Source: Synechococcales cyanobacterium bin31.maxbin.ball.101
GTDB lineage: Bacteria; Cyanobacteriota; Cyanobacteriia; Leptolyngbyales; Leptolyngbyaceae
Assembly (NCBI GenBank): GCA_013298165.1
Contig: JAAFJU010000032.1
Span: 1 to 37,696 of the forward strand
Reading direction: 5' to 3'
Length of the DNA stretch: 37,696 nucleotides
Shown here in pieces: positions 32,826 through 37,696 of this stretch. The notes below the pieces were generated by a model. That model was not told where the DNA came from. It did not search any database and worked only from the letters and a program-made list of their open reading frames with translations. Numbering within the stretch: position 1 is the first letter of the stretch; the number at the start of each line of letters is the position of its first letter. The position numbers and the translations under genes were made by a program.

Positions 32826-33659
32826 ATGTATCAAATTCAATACCCTAGGCCCCCTGCTGAAACATTGCCCACAATGTACGATTTACCGAGCGAAGATCCT
32901 GAGGAGTCTGGTTTGCCCGATCAATTTCATGAATTTCAGCCGAGTTTGCTGCGTGAGACCTGTCGGCCCTCGACTTATTTAGCCTCAGATTTTTTCGTGG
33001 GGGTCGATCTAAATCTGTACTACGATTTGCGCCATACAAAATGGTACAAGCGCCCCGATTGGTTTTTGGTCACGGGAGTGCAACCTGCGGATCAACAGCA
33101 ATCTTTACGCCTCAGCTATGTCACCTGGCAGGAAGGCGTGAATCCACTCCTAGTGGTGGAACTCTTGTCACCGGGAACGGAAGATGAGGATTTGGGGAGG
33201 ACTGTGCGGGAAATTAACAAACCACCGATGAAATGGGAAGTTTATGAACACATTTTACGGGTGCCATTTTATGTGGTTTACGATCGCTACCAAAATCACC
33301 TTCGAGTCTTTTCCATACAGGGCGTCCGTTATCAAGAGGTCAGCCTTGATCCTGACAATCCGCGTTTTTGGATTGAGGAATTGGGATTAGGCTTGGGTTT
33401 ATGGCAAGGTCAGTATCAGGGCGTTGAGGGAAAATGGTTGCGATGGTATGGCGCAAATGGGGAATGGATTCCCACTGACGCTGAAGCTAAACAACTCGCG
33501 CAAACTGAAGTTGAGACCGAACGATCGGCCCGAGAAGCCGCCGAAGCGAAGCTGACATCGGCCATTCCTCAACTGCTCAGTTTGGGTCTAACACCCGACC
33601 AAATTGCAGCGTCGTTGGGATTGACAATCGCTCAGGTTTTAAGTGCAAAGCGGCCTTAA
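32826..33659 (+). CDS. Uma2 (DUF820) endonuclease-like protein with C-terminal coiled-coil/HTH tail
   Basis: A 277-residue protein from ATG 32826 (MYQIQYPRPPAET), with AGGAG at 32816-32820. The Uma2 core spans about 40-190, with FFVGVDLNLYYDLRH, PDWFLVTGV, WQEGVNPLLVVELLSPGTE (catalytic D/E region) and VPFYVVYDRYQNHL. After residue 215 an Ala/Glu-rich coiled coil (EAKQLAQTEVETERSAREAA) leads into a small helical motif, LTPDQIAASLGLTIAQVL, the common cyanobacterial long Uma2 form. It is distinct from the short Uma2 at 17.8 kb. It is followed by an inverted-repeat element. Nuclease activity is inferred. Confidence 0.85.
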   Translation: MYQIQYPRPPAETLPTMYDLPSEDPEESGLPDQFHEFQPSLLRETCRPSTYLASDFFVGVDLNLYYDLRHTKWYKRPDWFLVTGVQPADQQQSLRLSYVTWQEGVNPLLVVELLSPGTEDEDLGRTVREINKPPMKWEVYEHILRVPFYVVYDRYQNHLRVFSIQGVRYQEVSLDPDNPRFWIEELGLGLGLWQGQYQGVEGKWLRWYGANGEWIPTDAEAKQLAQTEVETERSAREAAEAKLTSAIPQLLSLGLTPDQIAASLGLTIAQVLSAKRP

Positions 33660-33712
33660 TGGACACCCTACAATCTGACTCAGAACATTGTGCAAGATCT
33701 TCATGGAGCAAA

Positions 33713-33859
33713 AAATAGCTCGCAATTTTTGATACTGTTGGCGGATTCTTCAGGAAAAAACAACTTCCTTGCTGAGCAAGGAGCTGAGCAAGGAATTGAG
33801 TGAATCTAATTTTTTCTTTTTCTAATTCGCCAACAGCATCTTTTTTTTGCGAGCTATTT
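33713..33859. repeat. 147-bp inverted-repeat (MITE-like) element
   Basis: The left arm 33713-33747 (AAATAGCTCGCAA, T-run, GATACTGTTGGCGGATT) and right arm 33824-33859 (AATTCGCCAACAGCATC, T-run, TTGCGAGCTATTT) are imperfect reverse complements of about 35 bp. They flank 76 bp that itself contains the palindrome CCTTGCTGAGCAAGG and a tandem GCTGAGCAAGG repeat. The size and terminal repeats suit a miniature non-autonomous element. As it lies between two convergent genes it might instead be a bidirectional terminator. No target-site duplication was seen. Confidence 0.65.
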
Positions 33860-33897
33860 GACCAAGTGGAAATCTTAGTGGGTTTAAGGATGATAAG

Positions 33898-34761
33898 CTA
33901 CGTTGCCAGATTCAGTGTTCGCTTAATCTTCCGGTTAGCCTTTGAGAAAATCCTTAAGAAAAGCCATGGGCTGAAAACCCATTGACTTCTATACAACCAA
34001 TACTTTTTCTGCCAGAAAGATTGTGGTTGGAGTTCGTTACTTTCCCGGTCTTCTCTCTTAGCATGAATATCCTTCCATCCTAATCCTTCCAATTGTAATC
34101 GGTGAAACAGCGATTTAGAATCCATCCAATTCCCCATCACATCTTCACCAAAAGGTCCGGCTGAGTGATAGGGAAATGAATAAACTTCTTCTCCGCCCAT
34201 GGTCTTGATCGAATGGTCACGATATTGATCGAAGACATGCACGCCTTCCACAATTTTGAATGAGTTATAGTTCCCTAAAGTCGTTAGGGTTAAAAATACT
34301 TCGAGGCAATGCGATTCCGCAGAGATATAGTTCGGTTTAATACCACTATCGAAAATGGAGCGAAGGATCACTTGATCATAGCCCTCAATATCAATTTTCA
34401 CATAATGGGGAAAACCATGTTCAAATAGCTCACTGACGGATTTACTCGGCAGTAAGACGCGCTCAAATTGCTCAGGATTGCGGGGATAAGGGAATTGGCT
34501 AAGAACATGATCTTCTTTATGAAGATAAAATGGGACACTTTCACTTTCCCGATTGGCCGTTAGAACGCAATTCTCAATAATGAGTTTACCCTGGCTTATT
34601 TCAGACAAAAAACGTTCCTGGATCTGCTGACAAAGGGCTGGATTAGCCTCAACAGCAACGACAACATCAGCTTTCTTCAGGTAATAAGGGATATCATCAC
34701 CATTGTTAGATCCGATATCATAAATGATGATTTTTTCGTTATCTTGTGTCACATTATTCAT
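33898..34761 (-). CDS. FkbM family methyltransferase
   Basis: From ATG 34761 (MNNVTQDNEKIIIYDIGSNNG) this is 287 residues; longer frames to 34770 and 34818 add a hydrophobic leader. The SAM-binding motif I IYDIGSNNGDDIPYYL, the acidic motif VVVAVEANPALCQQI and the later VKIDIEGYDQVILRS are standard FkbM features. Family members O-methylate sugars, lipids or antibiotics; the substrate is unknown. The C-terminal 60 residues extend past the core (FWQKKYWLYRSQWVF) with some hydrophobic character. It is convergent with the Uma2 gene across the repeat element. Its leader to 35228 is gene-free. Confidence 0.85.
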   Translation of the reverse strand: MNNVTQDNEKIIIYDIGSNNGDDIPYYLKKADVVVAVEANPALCQQIQERFLSEISQGKLIIENCVLTANRESESVPFYLHKEDHVLSQFPYPRNPEQFERVLLPSKSVSELFEHGFPHYVKIDIEGYDQVILRSIFDSGIKPNYISAESHCLEVFLTLTTLGNYNSFKIVEGVHVFDQYRDHSIKTMGGEEVYSFPYHSAGPFGEDVMGNWMDSKSLFHRLQLEGLGWKDIHAKREDRESNELQPQSFWQKKYWLYRSQWVFSPWLFLRIFSKANRKIKRTLNLAT

Positions 34762-35228
34762 CTGTTCCATCCTAAAAAAACTCAAAAATTGCATCGAACA
34801 CATTACAAAAGTAGGCATAATGCCAATCCTAAAATGCCTAAAAAATAAGCTATTTATTATCTAGATCTGATGCTTCTTAACGTGCTCTAAAGAAGCAGAT
34901 CGATTGGGGAGATTGGCTGACACTAGCTCACTTAGATGCAATGCTTAGTTACCTATGTTAGGAAAAGTTTTTCTATATAACCCCTGTCATGAGGAATAGC
35001 TATTAGAGTATGTTTGCAAATAAATATTAAGAGGAATCTCTCAGTTAAATAGCGCCCCAGAGTATTAGTTCAGAAAACTAGATTGGCCGGGATGAGCGAT
35101 GATTACAGGATGAGGATAGATAATCTAATTTATTGTGAGCCAAAGATGAACTAATAAGTGAGCCAGATCACAGTGGCCACTTTGGGATAATGCGGGCTAG
35201 CCCCAAGCAATCTAAGCAATCTATCCCC
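34762..35228. other. 467-bp AT-rich intergenic region
   Basis: No open frame with coding character lies between the FkbM gene and the small lipoprotein gene, except the 5' extension of the latter (35190-35228), which is probably non-coding. The region is AT-rich with several TATATAA/TAATCT-type boxes and carries one CRP-like palindrome at 35157-35172. Confidence 0.5.
35157..35172. promoter_or_regulatory. CRP-type palindrome AGTGA-N6-TCACA upstream of the lipoprotein gene
   Basis: AGTGAGCCAGATCACA has nine of ten conserved positions of TGTGA-N6-TCACA. GATAAT at 35186-35191 is a plausible -10; the palindrome would then sit at about -33.5, a repressing rather than class II position. Same type as the 23.75 kb tandem. 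Confidence 0.45.
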
Positions 35229-35411
35229 ATGAATAAGACTCGATCGCCCCTCCTTTTACTGCTCTCTTTGCTGCTCCTTCTCCAAAGCTGCACCCTACCC
35301 CAAAAACAGCGGGGCGGTTCCACCATTAGTACTGTTAGCGCTGTCGCCTATCAAGTTAGCGAAGGGGAAGTCGAAGCCGAGGTCCGGTGTCAAAACCGAC
35401 AAAACGCCTAA
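35229..35411 (+). CDS. Small predicted lipoprotein (60 aa)
   Basis: From ATG 35229 the protein begins MNKTRSPLLLLLSLLLLLQS, a lipoprotein signal peptide with the lipobox LQSC at residues 18-21. A 39-residue mature chain (CTLPQKQRGGSTISTV...) follows. The frame is open back to 35190 but the ATG at 35229 makes the signal peptide complete. No family recognised. The gene ends 2 bp before the convergent 35.4 kb gene. The signal peptide is a strong sign, but so short a gene remains uncertain. A CRP-like site lies about 60 bp upstream. Confidence 0.5.
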   Translation: MNKTRSPLLLLLSLLLLLQSCTLPQKQRGGSTISTVSAVAYQVSEGEVEAEVRCQNRQNA

Positions 35412-35413
35412 AC

Positions 35414-35746
35414 TTAATCCTCATCCCCCCAATCCTCATCATCGTCTTCCCACTCGATTTCCTGACGATTTTCGTAGTATTGAAGCAAATCAGCCTGACT
35501 GATAGGATTTTCGGTGGGATTTGAGAAAAAGGCTTTGACGCGAATGTAGCGGCGCAGTCCGTCCGCTCCCGCATCCTCTTGGGTGGCTTCTTGGAAATCC
35601 TGAGGAAAGGTATGGGTAATTTCCAACCAAGCATTGATCAAAATTTTAGCAATCTCGTCCGTGGGGGCCGTGTCGTAGAGATTTTCTAGGGCTTCCAGAA
35701 TATCGATCGTCTGGAGGAGTTCCGGAGTAATGTCGGGATCCGTCAT
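35414..35746 (-). CDS. Acidic protein of unknown function (operon gene 3)
   Basis: A 110-residue soluble, acidic protein beginning MTDPDITPELLQTIDILEAL and ending in an Asp/Glu/Trp-rich tail (EWEDDDEDWGDED). The body is predicted helical, with IAKILINAWLEITHTFPQDF. There is no catalytic motif or family I recognise. It begins 3 bases after the stop of the CobW-like gene and belongs to the same minus-strand operon. Conservation in other cyanobacteria is likely but not shown. Confidence 0.6.
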   Translation of the reverse strand: MTDPDITPELLQTIDILEALENLYDTAPTDEIAKILINAWLEITHTFPQDFQEATQEDAGADGLRRYIRVKAFFSNPTENPISQADLLQYYENRQEIEWEDDDEDWGDED

Positions 35747-35749
35747 AGA

Positions 35750-36535
35750 TTAAAGGTCCTCCTCCTGAAGTGCCGATCGTACCTGCGCTTGATACATCGT
35801 CACTTGCTCGTCCGTTAAAAGGCAAAGTTTTAAGGTTTCCACGATCGCCCCAGTCTCTAAATCACAACCCAAAACTTCAATCCCACTAAACCTGTCGGGC
35901 CGTCCCTCCAGATTTCGAGGCAGATTCAGTTCTGTCATTTCGCGGGTTTCGACCCCGCTTGTATAGTCTGCCAACAAAGGAATGCCTTCGCTCACCTCGA
36001 AAATGCCTTTAGCCCGATCGACCTGGCCATAGGCCCCAAGGCATAACTCCTGCCAAAAGATCTCTAAACTCGCAGTTTCTAAAACCTGGCCCGAGAGCTT
36101 GAGTCGCCAGATCTGCGGAGGGGCGATCGGTCCCTTCAAGCCAACAACCTGTTCATCAGCCCAGGTTTCCCAATCTTTCGCAGGCGCGTCGGGGGACAAC
36201 ATCGCAATTCGTCGGACGGTCAAATCATCGGGAAACAAGAGGCTCTGAACGTCGATCGAATAGCCACATTCCACATATAAGACCGAACCCTCTGGCAGCT
36301 CTTGACTCGGCAAAGCAGTCAAAACCTGGAGGCTGGGACAGCTTTGAGCTAAAACCACAGCATCCAACGGAAAATCCTCTGCACCGAGATGGATGAAATA
36401 AGCGGGACTGGACCCGACTTGCGATCGAATCCAATCCGTCTTTCCCGATCCCGGTGTTCCTGCGACGAGAACCAAACCAGTTGAGGCAGGCGTTGAAACA
36501 GCGGCTGAAGCATCCGGCATTGCAGAGCGTTCCAT
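35750..36535 (-). CDS. CobW/COG0523-like P-loop protein (operon gene 2)
   Basis: From ATG 36535 (MERSAMPDAS) this is 261 residues; a TTG one codon upstream is in frame. A Walker A motif GTPGSGKTDW lies at residues 26-35. LYVECGYSIDVQSLL, near 90, sits where COG0523 proteins have their Walker B/ECSG element. The C-terminal GRPDRFSGIEVLGCDLET is like the CobW C-terminal domain. The CxCC metal motif and a clear G4 (N/SKxD) are missing, so it is a degenerate or specialised member; metal-chaperone activity is doubtful. It follows the preceding gene after a 3-bp gap and precedes the acidic gene by 3 bp, a tight three-gene unit. Confidence 0.6.
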   Translation of the reverse strand: MERSAMPDASAAVSTPASTGLVLVAGTPGSGKTDWIRSQVGSSPAYFIHLGAEDFPLDAVVLAQSCPSLQVLTALPSQELPEGSVLYVECGYSIDVQSLLFPDDLTVRRIAMLSPDAPAKDWETWADEQVVGLKGPIAPPQIWRLKLSGQVLETASLEIFWQELCLGAYGQVDRAKGIFEVSEGIPLLADYTSGVETREMTELNLPRNLEGRPDRFSGIEVLGCDLETGAIVETLKLCLLTDEQVTMYQAQVRSALQEEDL

Positions 36536-36538
36536 CAA

Positions 36539-37633
36539 TTAGAAGGGGATTTGGCTGAGTTCGGGTTGAAGCTTGGCAGGCAAGGACTTCAGGTAGCCGA
36601 GGAAGCTAAAGAGTTCGGCTTCGGTCAGTTCCGCGCGGGTGCGTTTGCTGTATTCCTGTTGAAGGTAGGCGCTGCCTTGCTTTTTGGTCCAGCCGATGCG
36701 ATCGATTTCCATGCCGATTTGGGCGATCGTGTCGGAGAGGTCAATAGCGGCGACGGGAGCGGTGAAGGCTTTTGGCGCTTCGGCTTTTGGTGCTTCGGCT
36801 TTTGGTGCTTCGAGAAGTGGCTCAGCGATCGGCTCCACAGCAGGCTCTTCATAGGTGTATTCAAACACTTCTTCAGATTCGTAGCTGATTTCAAAGGTCT
36901 CTTCGGCTTCAACGATCGGTGCAGCCGATGCGATCACTTCGGGTTCTGAAATCGCTTCAGGTTCTGCGATCACTTCGGGTTCTACGATCGCTTCTACAAC
37001 CGCTTCGGGTTCTGCAACCACTTCAGGTTCGACGATGGTGTTGGCAATTTCTTCAACTGGAACCATCGGTTCGGCGATCGCCAATTCCAAAGTCGGCTCT
37101 ACGATCGGCTCTAAGACCGGGGTTTCGTTAACAGGCTCGGCGGGTTGCGCCTTGGTCTTGCGCTTGGTGGCGGTGCGGGGCAGCGATTTTTCCGTGGGTT
37201 CGGAGGTGGGCTGCATGACAGGAGGAATGGTCAGTTCTGGAGAAATCTCCGGCATCATGGGCAGGGTTGCGCTCAGGTTACTGCTGACAGCGCTGTGATT
37301 CACATTCAGGCCGAGGGCTTCTAGGGCACGGCTACGGGCGCGGTCTTCGGCGACTTCGACGGTGGTGGCGCTGGCGAGGGCGGTGACGATCGTGACACCC
37401 TCGACTTGAACGTTAGCGCGCACCACGAACTGGTCAGAATTGACTTGGACTAAATCTGCGGATAGGCATCCGGTGGGGTACTGCGATCGAAGCTGTTGCA
37501 GGACGGGATTGCGATTGGGACGGAGGGCATTGAGGCGCTGGTCCATGGTCGATCGCAAATCGTCAAAATTTGAAGGGGTCGCTTCAGACAAATCAGAGGA
37601 CAGCGTGGTGGGAAGGTCAAGTGCAAGGTTCAT
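36539..37633 (-). CDS. Protein with long Pro/Glu/Ala repeat linker (operon gene 1)
   Basis: A 364-residue soluble protein. Residues about 25-115 form a compact N-terminal domain (FDDLRSTMDQRLNALRPNRNPVLQQLRSQ ... FVVRANVQVEGVTIVTALA). Residues about 120-295 are a Pro/Glu/Val/Ala-rich linker with EPEVIAEPEA-type repeats and three APKAE units. The last ~65 residues are a helical domain (TIAQIGMEIDRIGWTKKQGSAYL... ELFSFLGYLKSLP) of a type seen in other cyanobacterial hypothetical proteins. Function unknown. First gene of the operon; its stop is followed by the P-loop gene 3 bp later. The upstream region to 37696 is the window edge. Confidence 0.7.
   Translation of the reverse strand: MNLALDLPTTLSSDLSEATPSNFDDLRSTMDQRLNALRPNRNPVLQQLRSQYPTGCLSADLVQVNSDQFVVRANVQVEGVTIVTALASATTVEVAEDRARSRALEALGLNVNHSAVSSNLSATLPMMPEISPELTIPPVMQPTSEPTEKSLPRTATKRKTKAQPAEPVNETPVLEPIVEPTLELAIAEPMVPVEEIANTIVEPEVVAEPEAVVEAIVEPEVIAEPEAISEPEVIASAAPIVEAEETFEISYESEEVFEYTYEEPAVEPIAEPLLEAPKAEAPKAEAPKAFTAPVAAIDLSDTIAQIGMEIDRIGWTKKQGSAYLQQEYSKRTRAELTEAELFSFLGYLKSLPAKLQPELSQIPF
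36769..36813 (-). repeat. Three 15-bp tandem repeats encoding APKAE units
   Basis: CTTTTGGCGCTTCGG and two nearly identical copies (36769-36783, 36784-36798, 36799-36813) encode the APKAE pentamers of the linker. A second, looser 18-36-bp repeat encodes EPEVIAEPEA-type units at about 36925-37040. Confidence 0.85.
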
Positions 37634-37696
37634 AGGACAGTGTGTTTGGGAGATTACAGCGGTTGAGACTGAAAGACGGCTTGAAGAAAAACAGAG

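Overview
The window comes from a cyanobacterium. Copies of the HIP1-type octamer GCGATCGC and its core CGATCG are scattered through genes and spacers. The genes include a cyanobacterial-length PEP carboxylase, a DesA-type acyl-lipid desaturase, the cyanobacteria-centred DUF3038/DUF4335 pair, a large DUF1574 protein, pentapeptide repeats, Uma2 (DUF820) and DUF2887 nuclease-like genes, and G/C-rich intergenic repeats of the kind common in cyanobacterial chromosomes. The species cannot be named. There is no rRNA, CRISPR array, complete insertion sequence or prophage, so this is ordinary chromosome with scattered selfish or defence-like single genes.

Layout. 1-1.3 kb (minus): a PD-(D/E)XK-like protein and a DUF4258/YgiT toxin-antitoxin-like pair. 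1.3-4.7 kb (minus): ppc, preceded by a 58-codon ORF. 4.9-9.9 kb: a DUF1574 protein built from four N-terminal repeats, an Asn-rich membrane-anchored protein on the other strand, and a DUF2887/Rpn-like nuclease. 10.1-12.6 kb (plus): DUF3038, DUF4335 and a DUF6464-like gene, probably one operon. 12.7-14.1 kb: desA with a strong terminator, then tRNA-Arg(CCG) on the minus strand among hairpins. 14.1-16.5 kb (minus): a GT61-type glycosyltransferase overlapping an NAD-binding/SAF oxidoreductase by 11 bp. 16.8-17.5 kb: a LuxR-type response regulator. 17.5-21.6 kb (minus): NfeD-like, two flotillin paralogues, Uma2 and gatC. 21.8-23.6 kb: a family 4 uracil-DNA glycosylase and a pentapeptide-repeat gene with tandem CRP-like sites upstream. 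24-27.7 kb: an M20 amidohydrolase, a small membrane protein with a WbuC-type cupin, a YhcG-type nuclease and a small Cys-containing membrane protein. 27.7-32.7 kb (minus): mnmE, a GNAT acetyltransferase, a Gfo/Idh oxidoreductase and trmFO. 32.8-35.4 kb: a second Uma2, a 147-bp inverted-repeat element, an FkbM methyltransferase and a small lipoprotein with a CRP-like site upstream. 35.4-37.6 kb (minus): an unknown three-gene operon with a degenerate CobW-like P-loop protein.

How the genes fit together. Clear housekeeping roles are anaplerotic carbon fixation (ppc), lipid desaturation (desA), Glu/Asp-tRNA amidation (gatC), tRNA modification (mnmE, trmFO) and uracil repair. The flotillin/NfeD cluster is a membrane-microdomain module. 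The GT61/SAF pair is a likely glycan-modification module. The most testable regulatory signal is a tandem pair of CRP-type palindromes placed at -41.5 and -64.5 from a predicted promoter of the pentapeptide-repeat gene, with a third site upstream of the small lipoprotein. I found no convincing wholly new multi-gene system. The best candidates for a new small system are the 35.4-37.6 kb operon, the GT61/SAF pair and the double-flotillin cluster.
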